From an uncultured Altererythrobacter sp. (lineage in GTDB: Bacteria; Pseudomonadota; Alphaproteobacteria; Sphingomonadales; Sphingomonadaceae): a DNA stretch of 15,563 nt. A program made the translations under genes and the position numbers. Under the pieces are notes generated by a model. That model ran no database searches, was not told the DNA's origin, and saw only the letters and a program-made list of their open reading frames with translations. The DNA lies in the NCBI GenBank assembly GCA_938009055.1, contig CALLIO010000282.1, forward strand, positions 1 through 15,563, read 5' to 3'. Shown here one piece after another: positions 1 through 6,913 of the stretch (positions are counted from its first letter, which is position 1; the number at the start of each line of letters is the position of its first letter).

Positions 1-303
1 TATCCCACCACGCTTTCGGGCGGCGAGCAGCAGCGCGTGGCGATTGCGCGCGCGGTGATCGGGCGGCCCGATATTCTGGTGGCTGACGAACCAACGGGCA
101 ATGTTGATCCGGAGATGGCGCTCAAATTGCTGCGCCTGTTCGAAGCGCTGAACCGGCTCGGCACAACTGTTGTAGTCGCAACCCACGATGTGCACCTGCT
201 TAAGAAAGTGCCGGATTCGCTGATAATGCGGCTCGACCAGGGCAAATTGTCCGATCCCACTGGCGCGCTCAAATATCCGCCCCGGCCGAGGGAGAAAGCC
301 TGA
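1..303 (+). CDS. ftsE: Cell division ATP-binding protein FtsE (C-terminal part, 5' truncated by window edge)
   Basis: The reading frame is open from base 1, so only the last 100 residues of the ABC ATPase are present. Visible in order are the ABC signature LSGGEQQR, Walker B (ILVADEP), the D-loop (GNVD) and the switch histidine (THD). The Walker A part lies outside the window. FtsE is the cytoplasmic ATPase of the FtsEX complex, which controls peptidoglycan hydrolysis and constriction at the division site. Assignment to FtsE rather than another ABC ATPase (for example LolD) rests on the FtsX gene that follows immediately: the TGA stop (301-303) shares one base with the ftsX ATG at 303, so the two are translationally coupled. 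No sign of damage in the visible part. Confidence 0.93.
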   Translation, partial: YPTTLSGGEQQRVAIARAVIGRPDILVADEPTGNVDPEMALKLLRLFEALNRLGTTVVVATHDVHLLKKVPDSLIMRLDQGKLSDPTGALKYPPRPREKA

Positions 304-1247
304 TGGCCAAATCTCCTTTTGGCGCTAAGAAAATGGCGCAGGATGCGTCCGAATTCGCCGGAAAGCGCGCTGCCAGCCTCATTCCCAATGCGCGCATTTC
401 TGGCCCGATACCCTGGGTGATCGCGATCATGATTGCGCTGACCGTTATGGCGGCCGCGGGCGCGATGGCTCTCAACAATCTAGCACGTTCAGCGTCTGAA
501 GATTTGTCGGGCGCGGTGAGCGTCCAGATCGTCGAGGCCAATCTGGATGCGCGCCAACAGGCCGCGCGGCGTGCTGCGCAATTGCTCGAGGGCGACTTGG
601 CGGTTGAACGCGTTCGGATCGTGCCCAAGGAAGAGCTTGATGCTTTGCTCGAACCGTGGCTTGGCACTGGCTTTGGCGAGGGGGATGCCGCCGATGCCGT
701 GCCGATACCCGCGCTGATTGATGTGGAGCTTGCCGATGCTGCCACGGCAGAGCAAATCGCGCGGCTCCAATCCTTGCTTGATAGTGAGATAGAAGGCGCG
801 CGGGTTGATGCGCAGTCGAGCTGGCTTGGGCCGGTCTACTCCGCGCTGACATCGCTCCAATATCTCGCCCTTGTGCTGATTATCTTGCTGACCATCACCA
901 GTGCGGCGGCGGTTTGGCTGGCGGCACGCAGTGCATTTTCAACCCATCATGAAACCATCGAGATCGTGCATCATCTGGGCGGGACGGACGAACAGATCGC
1001 GAAGATTTTCCAGCGCACTGTTGCCAAGGATGCAGCGATGGGCGGGGCGCTTGGCTTGATGATGGGCCTCACCGGTGTGCTGATCGTGGGCGGGCAGTTC
1101 TCTGCCCTTGATAGCGGCATGGTCGATGGCGGCGGCCTGTCTTGGCTGAGCTGGCTGGTGCTGCTCGCTATTCCGCTGCTGGGCATTGCGCTTGCTGTTC
1201 TGACCGCGCGCTCGACCGTGATGCGCGCGTTGAAACGGATGCTGTGA
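303..1247 (+). CDS. ftsX: Cell division protein FtsX, inner-membrane partner of FtsE
   Basis: A 314-residue membrane protein with the FtsX topology. It has a cytoplasmic N-terminus of about 36 residues, TM1 at about 37-60, a periplasmic domain at about 62-180, then three further membrane segments at about 184-210, 245-264 and 279-300. Between TM2 and TM3 lies the conserved cytoplasmic stretch IEIVHHLGGTDEQIAKIFQR, typical of FtsX/MacB-type permeases, which contacts the ATPase. FtsX transmits FtsE ATP hydrolysis across the membrane to cell-wall hydrolases or their activators. The start is fixed by the one-base overlap with ftsE, and the stop overlaps the next start by one base (1247), so the group is probably one operon. 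Which hydrolase it controls here cannot be told from this window. Confidence 0.95.
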   Translation: MAKSPFGAKKMAQDASEFAGKRAASLIPNARISGPIPWVIAIMIALTVMAAAGAMALNNLARSASEDLSGAVSVQIVEANLDARQQAARRAAQLLEGDLAVERVRIVPKEELDALLEPWLGTGFGEGDAADAVPIPALIDVELADAATAEQIARLQSLLDSEIEGARVDAQSSWLGPVYSALTSLQYLALVLIILLTITSAAAVWLAARSAFSTHHETIEIVHHLGGTDEQIAKIFQRTVAKDAAMGGALGLMMGLTGVLIVGGQFSALDSGMVDGGGLSWLSWLVLLAIPLLGIALAVLTARSTVMRALKRML

Positions 1248-1774
1248 TGAGACGGGTTTTGGCAGCGGCGTTTCTGCTTTGGGTTGGCGGATTTATCTGG
1301 TTTGCAACCAGCCTTCCTAAGCCTGCGGGCGATACCAAGGCAGAGGCGGTGATCGTTCCCACCGGAGGTACGGGCAGAATTGCAGCAGGGCTTGATGTGC
1401 TCAACCGCGAACTTGCGCCAGTGATGCTGGTGAGCGGGGTTGATACCGACGTGAAGCCGGCTGAATTTGCCGAGGAATTTGGCGTGTCCGATTTGCGAAT
1501 GGAATGCTGCATAACCTTGGGCTTTCAGGCGGTCGACACCCACAGCAATGCGACCGAGATCGCCGCTTGGGCCAAGGAGCGCGAGGTCGCTTCCTTGCGG
1601 CTCGTGACCACCGATTGGCATATGCGGCGCGCCGCGAGCGAGCTGGAACGGGTCTTGCCATCAGATATTACGATTGTGCGCGATGCGGTTCCATCAGAGC
1701 CGGGCATCCCGATCCTTGTGCTTGAATATCACAAGCTGCTGGCTAGCTGGCTGGCCGGCCTTTTCGGATATTGA
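1247..1774 (+). CDS. YdcF/DUF218 family membrane-anchored protein
   Basis: A 175-residue protein with one N-terminal membrane segment or uncleaved signal (about 3-20) followed by a compact DUF218 (YdcF/SanA/ElyC-like) domain. Family marks are TGGTGRI (39-45), LVSG (61-64), the S-x-N-x-T/E-type motif SNATE (100-104) and TTDWHMRRA (121-129). DUF218 proteins are implicated in envelope homeostasis; ElyC affects the undecaprenyl lipid carrier, but a biochemical reaction is not settled. The frame is open further upstream to 1142. I chose ATG 1247 because it overlaps the ftsX stop by one base and gives a proper membrane anchor, whereas the upstream extension lies inside ftsX. The protein is shorter than E. 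coli YdcF, consistent with the compact alphaproteobacterial forms. Position between ftsX and plsC suggests a role in envelope synthesis; this is inference. Confidence 0.88.
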   Translation: MRRVLAAAFLLWVGGFIWFATSLPKPAGDTKAEAVIVPTGGTGRIAAGLDVLNRELAPVMLVSGVDTDVKPAEFAEEFGVSDLRMECCITLGFQAVDTHSNATEIAAWAKEREVASLRLVTTDWHMRRAASELERVLPSDITIVRDAVPSEPGIPILVLEYHKLLASWLAGLFGY

Positions 1775-1786
1775 GGGGCTGCTTGC

Positions 1787-2467
1787 ATGGCGTTGATCCG
1801 CAGCATCCTTTATTATCCGATCTTTTACGGGATCAGCGCCGTGCTGGTGGTCGGCGCTAGCATTGCGCTGTTCTTTGGAGCCACAGCCTTGCGCACAGTG
1901 GTGCATTGGTGGACCGATTGGCACCGCTGGTGCGTCAATCATATCCTCGGCATTAGAGTGCAGATCAAGGGCGAATTGGCAACTGGCCCTGTGCTCTATG
2001 TCGTGAAGCACGAAAGCTTTTTTGAAGCCATTGACGCGCCGACCTTGTTCAACCTTCCTGCCGTTTTCACCAAGCGCGAATTGTTCGACATTCCCTTCTG
2101 GGGCTATTCGGCCAAGGTATATGGCCTGATCCCTGTTGCGCGCGATGGCGGGGCGGCTGCGCTGCGCAGCATGCTGGCGGAGGCGAAGGGGATTGTGGAG
2201 GCGGGCAGACCGCTGGTGATCTTTCCCGAAGGAACGCGTGTGCCGCATGGCGAAAGCCCGCCAATGCGTTCAGGCTTTGCAGGTATGTATAAGCTTTTGA
2301 AGCTGCCGGTCGTACCGATCGCGGTGGATAGCGGGCCGCTCTATCATCGCTGGATCAAGCAGCCGGGCACCATCACCTATAAGATTGGCGAAACCGTGCC
2401 GCCGGGCCTTCCGCGCGACGAGGCAGAGGCCAAAGTTCACGCTGCCATCAATGGGCTGAATGTGTAG
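1787..2467 (+). CDS. plsC: 1-acyl-sn-glycerol-3-phosphate acyltransferase (PlsC family)
   Basis: A 226-residue inner-membrane acyltransferase. The N-terminal hydrophobic segment (about 8-35) is followed by acyltransferase motif I (H75-ESFF-E80), motif II around KRELFDIPFWGY (96-107), motif III FPEGTR (146-151) and motif IV around PVVPIAV (174-180). PlsC acylates lysophosphatidic acid to phosphatidic acid, the precursor of all membrane phospholipids. The catalytic box is HX4E here instead of the textbook HX4D. A GAGGGG Shine-Dalgarno lies at 1773-1778, overlapping the preceding stop, and supports the ATG at 1787. It is probably the last gene of the ftsE-ftsX-ydcF-plsC run, since the next gene points the other way with only 3 bp between stops. 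Length is normal for the family. Substrate specificity (LPA versus a lyso-ornithine or other lysolipid) cannot be decided from sequence alone. Confidence 0.92.
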   Translation: MALIRSILYYPIFYGISAVLVVGASIALFFGATALRTVVHWWTDWHRWCVNHILGIRVQIKGELATGPVLYVVKHESFFEAIDAPTLFNLPAVFTKRELFDIPFWGYSAKVYGLIPVARDGGAAALRSMLAEAKGIVEAGRPLVIFPEGTRVPHGESPPMRSGFAGMYKLLKLPVVPIAVDSGPLYHRWIKQPGTITYKIGETVPPGLPRDEAEAKVHAAINGLNV

Positions 2468-2470
2468 CCT

Positions 2471-3382
2471 CTAATGATCCCGCCCGAAGTCGGGTGCAGC
2501 ATCGTCCTGACCTTGCTCGATGATCGAGCGGCGGATCGTGCGGGTGCGCTCGAACAGTTCGAACAGACTATCGCCATCGCCTGAACGGATTGCGCGTTGC
2601 AGCGCAGTTAGGTCTTCGGTGAAACGCCCCAGCATCTCCAGCACTGCGCCCTTATTCTCCAAGAATACATCGCGCCACATGGTCGGATCAGAGGCCGCAA
2701 TCCGGGTGAAATCGCGAAAGCCACCAGCGGAATATTTGATCACTTCGCTCCGGGTCACGTCCTCGAGATCGGAAGCCGTTCCCACAATCGTAAAGGCGAT
2801 GAGGTGGGGGATGTGACTGGTAACGGCCAGTACAAGATCGTGATGCTGGGCATCCATAATCTCTGTCTTTGCGCCGAGCCTTGTCCAAAACAGCTCTAGC
2901 GCTGCAAGCGCCTGCGGATCGGTTCCTTCAGGCGGGGTCAGAATGCACCAGCGATTGGTAAAGAGGGAGGAGAAACCGGCATCCGGCCCGCTTTCCTCAG
3001 TGCCCGCAACGGGGTGGGCGGGGATGATCGTGTGATCGGGCAGGGCGGATTGCAAATGGGTGAGAACGCTCTGTTTGGACGAGCCGACATCGCTGATAAT
3101 CGCGCCAGCCGGTACCGCATCGGCAAAGCTTTGGACCGCCGCTGCCATCGCGCCAACCGGAATGCACAATACAACCAGATCGACGCCCGCCAGCGCTTCT
3201 TCTGCAGTCTCGCACACCGTGCCGACCAGCATGCGTTCCTTCGCCTTGACGCGCACATCTGGATCAAGGTCGAAGCCGGTTGTCTCCATATCGAAAGCGC
3301 GGTCGCGGATCGCCAGCCCCACCGATCCGCCGAGTAGGCCGAGCCCGATGATCGCAACGCGTTTGATAGAGTGTGTGCTCAT
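2471..3382 (-). CDS. tyrC: Prephenate/arogenate dehydrogenase (cyclohexadienyl dehydrogenase type)
   Basis: A 303-residue NAD(P)-dependent dehydrogenase of tyrosine biosynthesis, oxidatively decarboxylating prephenate (or arogenate) to 4-hydroxyphenylpyruvate (or tyrosine). It shows a Rossmann GLGLLGGS (13-20), D38 after the second strand, DVGSSK (98-103), HPVAGTEESG (123-132), the TSHIPH histidine motif (188-193) and the long signature from SAGGFRDFTR (218-227) to the FLENK segment (240-244). There is no chorismate mutase or ACT domain, so it is a stand-alone dehydrogenase. The start overlaps the hisC stop by four bases (ATGA, 3379-3382), which fixes it and indicates coupled translation. The same hisC-tyrC pairing is known in Zymomonas, another sphingomonad-lineage bacterium, where the enzyme is called TyrC. 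Prephenate versus arogenate preference is not readable from the sequence; tyrA is an equally acceptable symbol. Confidence 0.94.
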   Translation of the reverse strand: MSTHSIKRVAIIGLGLLGGSVGLAIRDRAFDMETTGFDLDPDVRVKAKERMLVGTVCETAEEALAGVDLVVLCIPVGAMAAAVQSFADAVPAGAIISDVGSSKQSVLTHLQSALPDHTIIPAHPVAGTEESGPDAGFSSLFTNRWCILTPPEGTDPQALAALELFWTRLGAKTEIMDAQHHDLVLAVTSHIPHLIAFTIVGTASDLEDVTRSEVIKYSAGGFRDFTRIAASDPTMWRDVFLENKGAVLEMLGRFTEDLTALQRAIRSGDGDSLFELFERTRTIRRSIIEQGQDDAAPDFGRDH

Positions 3383-4491
3383 GCCGATCCTTCCACAAGA
3401 TCGCGCAAAGTGGCGGCAATCACGTCCATATCTTCTTTTCTACCAATGGTTATGCGCAGGGCTTGGGGCAGCCCTTGGCCCGGCAAATGGCGCACAGCAT
3501 AGCCAGCTTCAGCTATGGCTGAGAGGGCCGTCTCAGCACTCACTTGCCCTTCGAGCAGCACTAGCAGGAAATTCGCCTTGCTTGGAATCGCGCGCAGACC
3601 GTGGTTGCCCAAAGCTTCTATCGCAGCGTTGAAGCGCCCAAGCTCAGCCGCATTATGGTCGCGCGCGGCGTCAACAAAAGCTTGGTCTTTGACCGCTGCA
3701 ATCGCTGCCGCCTGACCGCTTTGCGTGACATTGAACGGCCCGCGGATCCGGTTGAGCGTATCGATCAGATGCGGCGCGCCGGTGGCCCAACCAATCCGCT
3801 CGCCCGCCAGCCCGTAAATTTTGGAAAAAGTGCGCGTCACCAGCACATTGTCATGCGCTGCGGCCAAAGCCATTCCGCCATCATCCTCGCCAGCGGCCAG
3901 ATATTCGGCATAGGCTTGATCGACGACCAGCAGCACATCGCTTGGCAATCCGTCATGCAGCCGCGCCACGTCCCTGGCGGACATATATGTGCCGGTTGGG
4001 TTGTTCGGATTGGCGAGGAAAACCACGCGCGTCTTCGCCGTCACAGCGCCCAGCAAAGCATCGACATCGCTGGCATAGTCAGTGTCGGCAGCCTCAACCG
4101 GCACCGCGCCGCAGCGCCTTGCGGCAATATCATAGACGGAGAAAGAGAAGCGGCTGAAGAGCACTTCATCACCTTGCCCGGCAAACCCTTGCGCGGCGAG
4201 GTTAAGCAGCTCGTCCGAGCCGGTACCGCAGACGATCCGGCTTGGATCAATCCCGTGAAGTGCGCCGATCGCTTCGCGCAATTCGCGTGCATCGGGATCG
4301 GGATAGGCGGCTGGTGCCAGCGCATTGCTGCGCGCTTCCAAAGCAGCTGCGCTGCATCCCAAGGGGTTCTCATTGGCCGATAATTTGACCAGCGGCTTGC
4401 CGTCAGCACCCGCTGATTTTCCCGGCACATAGGCATGGATCGCGTTGATCCACGACTTAGGAGCTGGACGGTTGGAAGAAGCATCGGACAT
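3379..4491 (-). CDS. hisC: Histidinol-phosphate aminotransferase (broad-specificity, likely also aromatic)
   Basis: A 370-residue class I/II PLP aminotransferase. Motifs are the N-terminal SANENPLG (38-45), the NPNNPTG loop (161-167), D191 in DQAYAEY (contacts the PLP pyridine nitrogen), the Schiff-base lysine K224 in TFSKIYGLAGERIGW and the C-terminal arginine in ALRITIG (R346) that binds the substrate carboxylate. HisC converts imidazole acetol phosphate to histidinol phosphate; the relatives in this lineage also transaminate aromatic keto acids, which fits the overlap with tyrC. I chose ATG 4491 (MSDASSN...), which gives the usual family N-terminus. An ATG at 4506 is the alternative, and the frame is open further upstream but would then run into the metX control region and past the metX start. 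No strong Shine-Dalgarno decides between 4491 and 4506. Confidence 0.93.
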   Translation of the reverse strand: MSDASSNRPAPKSWINAIHAYVPGKSAGADGKPLVKLSANENPLGCSAAALEARSNALAPAAYPDPDARELREAIGALHGIDPSRIVCGTGSDELLNLAAQGFAGQGDEVLFSRFSFSVYDIAARRCGAVPVEAADTDYASDVDALLGAVTAKTRVVFLANPNNPTGTYMSARDVARLHDGLPSDVLLVVDQAYAEYLAAGEDDGGMALAAAHDNVLVTRTFSKIYGLAGERIGWATGAPHLIDTLNRIRGPFNVTQSGQAAAIAAVKDQAFVDAARDHNAAELGRFNAAIEALGNHGLRAIPSKANFLLVLLEGQVSAETALSAIAEAGYAVRHLPGQGLPQALRITIGRKEDMDVIAATLRDLVEGSA

Positions 4492-4588
4492 TGCGACAGC
4501 GCGCATACCCCCAATCGCTGATGAAAAACAGCGGGAAAACAGCGCAATTGACACTTGCGGCCCGCTCGCCCAATCGAAGAGCGCACAA
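4492..4588. promoter_or_regulatory. Divergent hisC / metX control region with dyads and a TTGACA box
   Basis: The 97 bp between the divergent hisC and metX starts must hold both promoters. Seen directly: a perfect -35-like TTGACA at 4548-4553 (rightward, towards metX) without a convincing -10; a 9-base direct repeat AAAACAGCG at 4525-4533 and 4536-4544, 11 bp apart; a possible stem CGCTG (4516-4520) with CAGCG at 4529-4533 or, alternatively, the second CAGCG at 4540-4544; and a second stem CGCAA (4543-4547) / TTGCG (4555-4559) whose loop holds the TTGACA. The metX Shine-Dalgarno GAAGAG is at 4576-4581. The layout resembles an operator region. I do not recognise a known SAM riboswitch consensus in it. 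Confidence 0.45.
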
Positions 4589-5710
4589 ATGACCAATATG
4601 GCCGCCTCAAAGAGCTACACGCTCCCCGCCGATTTGCCGCTTGACAGCGGCGAAGCGCTGGCCGGCGTCGAGATTGCTTATGAGACCTATGGCGAGCTGA
4701 ACGAAGACAAGTCGAATGCAATCCTGATCTGTCATGCGCTAACCGGCGATCAATATGTTGCAAGCGATCATCCTGTGACCGGCAAACCAGGCTGGTGGGT
4801 CCGAATGGTCGGGCCGGATAAGCCGATTGATACGAACCGTTTCCATGTGATTTGTGCCAATGTCATTGGCTCTTGCATGGGGTCGAGCGGTCCAGCCAGC
4901 CTTGCCAGCGATGGCCAGCCTTATGCGATGCGCTTCCCCGTGATCACCATCCGCGACATGGTGCGCGGGCAAATCGCTCTGCTTGATGGCTTGGGTATCT
5001 CGCAGCTGCATACCGTGATCGGCGGGTCGATGGGCGGAATGCAGGCTTTGAGCCTTGCCGCCAATTTCCCGACCCGCGCCGCCCGCGTGCTGGTGCTGGC
5101 GAGCACGGCGCGCCATTCAGCGCAGAATATCGCCTTCCATGAGGTTGGACGCCAAGCGATCATGGCCGATCCCAATTGGCAGGAGGGGGACTATTATGCC
5201 GGTGCAGCTCCGGATGCCGGCCTTGCTGTGGCGCGTATGGCAGCCCACATCACCTATCTTTCCGAAGAAGGGCTGACCGATAAATTCGGCCGGCGCCTGC
5301 AAAACCGTGACACCAAAAGTTTCGGCTTTGATGCAGATTTTCAGGTCGAAAGCTATCTGCGTTACCAAGGCAGCGGCTTCACCCAGCGCTTCGATGCCAA
5401 TTCCTATCTCTATATCACCCGCGCGATGGATTATTTTGATCTGGCAGAGGAATTTGCCAGCGGCGAAGGTGATGCCAAACTGGCTGACGCATTTGCCGGC
5501 CATGCCCGCGGCGAAGGCGCGCGCTTCTGCCTCGTCAGTTTCGACACTGACTGGCTTTATCCCACGGCGGAAAGCCGCCACATCGTCCACGCGCTCAACG
5601 CTGTGGGCGCGCCGGTCAGCTTCGTTGAATTGTCAGCCCCCTATGGACACGACAGCTTCCTGCTGGACGTGCCTGCACTCGACCGCGTGGTAGAAGGGTT
5701 CCTCAAATGA
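4589..5710 (+). CDS. metX: Homoserine O-acyltransferase MetX (alpha/beta hydrolase fold)
   Basis: A 373-residue cytosolic enzyme that acylates homoserine from an acyl-CoA, the first committed step of methionine synthesis. It has the family opening (IAYETYGELNEDKSN, 29-43), the oxyanion-hole region LICHALTGD (46-54), the NVIGSCMGSSGPAS segment (91-104), the nucleophile elbow GGSMGG with Ser147, the catalytic Asp321 in FDTDWLYP and the catalytic His354 in YGHDSF. Length is standard. The frame is open upstream to 4445 inside hisC; I chose ATG 4589 because GAAGAG lies 7 bases ahead and the hisC start leaves room for a control region. An ATG at 4598 is also possible. MetX enzymes may use acetyl-CoA or succinyl-CoA and I do not assign the donor. 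The stop overlaps the metW start by four bases. Confidence 0.95.
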   Translation: MTNMAASKSYTLPADLPLDSGEALAGVEIAYETYGELNEDKSNAILICHALTGDQYVASDHPVTGKPGWWVRMVGPDKPIDTNRFHVICANVIGSCMGSSGPASLASDGQPYAMRFPVITIRDMVRGQIALLDGLGISQLHTVIGGSMGGMQALSLAANFPTRAARVLVLASTARHSAQNIAFHEVGRQAIMADPNWQEGDYYAGAAPDAGLAVARMAAHITYLSEEGLTDKFGRRLQNRDTKSFGFDADFQVESYLRYQGSGFTQRFDANSYLYITRAMDYFDLAEEFASGEGDAKLADAFAGHARGEGARFCLVSFDTDWLYPTAESRHIVHALNAVGAPVSFVELSAPYGHDSFLLDVPALDRVVEGFLK

Positions 5711-6303
5711 GCAGCCTTTTGCGCCCCGATCTTGAGGTCATCGCGAGCCATATCGCGCCCGGCACAAGGGTGCTCGATATTGGCTGCGGCGATGGCGCTT
5801 TGCTGGCCGAGCTTCAAACCCGCCATAATGTTGATGCACGGGGTATGGAGATTGATGCTGAGCGAGTGGAGAAATGCGTCGCGCGCGGGCTTTCGGTGAT
5901 GCAGGGCGATGCGAACCGCGATCTGGCGCAATATCCCGACAAATCGTTTGACTATGCGATCCTGTCGCAGACTTTGCAGACATCGGTGCGGCCCGATCTG
6001 ATGCTCGATGAGCTGTTGCGCGTAGGTCGGCGCGCCTTTGTCAGCTTTCCCAACTTTGCCCATTGGCGCACGCGGGCAGCCCTGATGTTTGGTGGCAAGA
6101 TGCCGGTGACGCGGGCCTTGCCGGTCAGCTGGTATGCAACGCAGAACATCCACCATGTGACCATCGCCGATTTCCGCGAATTGCTTGCCGAGAAAGAAGT
6201 GGCGGTTGAGCAGCAATGGTTCTTTTCCAGCGACAAACCCATTGGAGCTGCCAGCGCAAACTGGCGCGGCGAATTTGCGGTGTTTTTGCTCAGTCGCGAC
6301 TAG
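5707..6303 (+). CDS. metW: MetW, methionine biosynthesis partner of MetX
   Basis: A 198-residue SAM-methyltransferase-fold protein with motif I LDIGCGDG (23-30), an acidic residue after strand 2 (E48/D50), GDAN (67-70) and the characteristic MetW middle LSQTLQTSVRPDLMLDELLR (86-105) followed by SFPNFAHWRTR. The C-terminal part NIHHVTIADFREL (147-159) is also typical. MetW is co-encoded with MetX in many Proteobacteria and is required for full homoserine acyltransferase activity in some of them; its own methyltransferase substrate, if any, is unknown. The ATG overlaps the metX stop by four bases (ATGA, 5707-5710), implying coupled translation and probably stoichiometric production. Start and length are unambiguous. 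A terminator-like hairpin follows at 6312. Confidence 0.94.
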   Translation: MSSLLRPDLEVIASHIAPGTRVLDIGCGDGALLAELQTRHNVDARGMEIDAERVEKCVARGLSVMQGDANRDLAQYPDKSFDYAILSQTLQTSVRPDLMLDELLRVGRRAFVSFPNFAHWRTRAALMFGGKMPVTRALPVSWYATQNIHHVTIADFRELLAEKEVAVEQQWFFSSDKPIGAASANWRGEFAVFLLSRD

Positions 6304-6311
6304 AAACAAAG

Positions 6312-6351
6312 GGGCGCAGACCGGTTTCCCGACCCGCGCCCGCTGTATTTT
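6312..6351 (+). terminator. Probable intrinsic terminator of metX-metW
   Basis: Nine bases after the metW stop, GGGCGC (6312-6317) pairs perfectly with GCGCCC (6336-6341). Inside the loop there are short complementary pieces (GGT 6323-6325 / ACC 6332-6334, or CGG / CCG). The stem is followed after four bases by TATTTT (6346-6351). The U-tract is short and interrupted, so efficiency is uncertain, but position and shape fit the end of the metXW transcript. Confidence 0.5.
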
Positions 6352-6360
6352 CAGTGCCTA

Positions 6361-6425
6361 GCCACCCGCGCCTTCCACCCGGATCATAGCCCGGTGTGAA
6401 AATCCGGATAGAGGGCGCGGGTGGC
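6361..6425. repeat. Long inverted repeat between convergent metW and VOC genes
   Basis: A perfect 12-bp inverted repeat GCCACCCGCGCC (6361-6372) / GGCGCGGGTGGC (6414-6425) encloses a second perfect stem CCGGAT (6379-6384) / ATCCGG (6402-6407) with a 17-base loop, separated by a partly paired spacer. The whole 65 bases can fold as one elongated hairpin. A TTTTT run (6442-6446) lies further right, at the very end of the VOC gene, but is 16 bases away from the stem. It may be a shared terminator for the convergent genes or a dispersed palindromic element. Confidence 0.6.
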
Positions 6426-6444
6426 GCGGTTTACCGAAGTATTT

Positions 6445-6837
6445 TTATCCAGGCCGATGGATGCCGCAGATTTTGTGGCCATCGGGATCGGTGAAATAGC
6501 ACAGGTTCATAACCCCCATGCTGCCTTCACGCGGGCCAGGAGGATCTTCGATAGACGTTCCGCCATTGGCCACCGCCACATCGTGCAGCTTGGTCACTTG
6601 CTCAAGGCTATCGCAAAGAAAGCCAATGGTCGAACCGTTTGATGGAAGCGCAGGTTCACCATTGATCGGCTCGCTGATCGAGAAAGTGTCGCCATTGGCG
6701 TTATAGAACAAACGGGTCTGGCCCGTGTCGTTCACATGCGCCATCGGCTCGCCTGCACCCAGCACGCCCAATACCGCATTGTAGAAGGTTTTTGAGCGTT
6801 CAATATCATTGCTGCCGATCATAATATGGTTGAGCAT
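6445..6837 (-). CDS. VOC (glyoxalase/bleomycin-resistance/dioxygenase) family protein
   Basis: A 130-residue single-unit vicinal-oxygen-chelate protein with two beta-alpha-beta-beta-beta halves: LNHIMIGSNDIERSKTFYNA (2-21) opens the first and IGFLCDSLEQVTKLHDVAVA (71-90) the second, ending with the common YFTDPDGHKICGIHRPG. Candidate metal ligands are H4, E56 (SISEP) and a residue in the second half (H85 region). VOC members are lyases, dioxygenases, isomerases or thiol transferases acting on small substrates; the sequence does not say which. I start it at ATG 6837 because GGAG (bases 6850-6847 on the lower strand) lies 9 bases upstream; the frame is open to 6984, but that would overlap the divergent gene at 6914. 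Convergent with metW, divergent from the small exported protein at 6914, so probably transcribed alone. Confidence 0.87.
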   Translation of the reverse strand: MLNHIMIGSNDIERSKTFYNAVLGVLGAGEPMAHVNDTGQTRLFYNANGDTFSISEPINGEPALPSNGSTIGFLCDSLEQVTKLHDVAVANGGTSIEDPPGPREGSMGVMNLCYFTDPDGHKICGIHRPG

Positions 6838-6913
6838 CAGTCTCGTCTCCTTTGAGTTGCTTTCGAAAACTTTGGTAGCATGGCGTTCATCATTGGGGCT
6901 ATAGAAAAGCACT

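Noticed and set aside
3601..4383. Open frame of about 260 codons on the upper strand opposite hisC
   Set aside because: HisC on the lower strand has all catalytic motifs; the antisense product is low-complexity and without family signature.
4511..4560. SAM-II type riboswitch upstream of metX
   Set aside because: Stems are present, but the conserved SAM-II sequence blocks I know are not; the pairing could be chance or DNA-level dyads.
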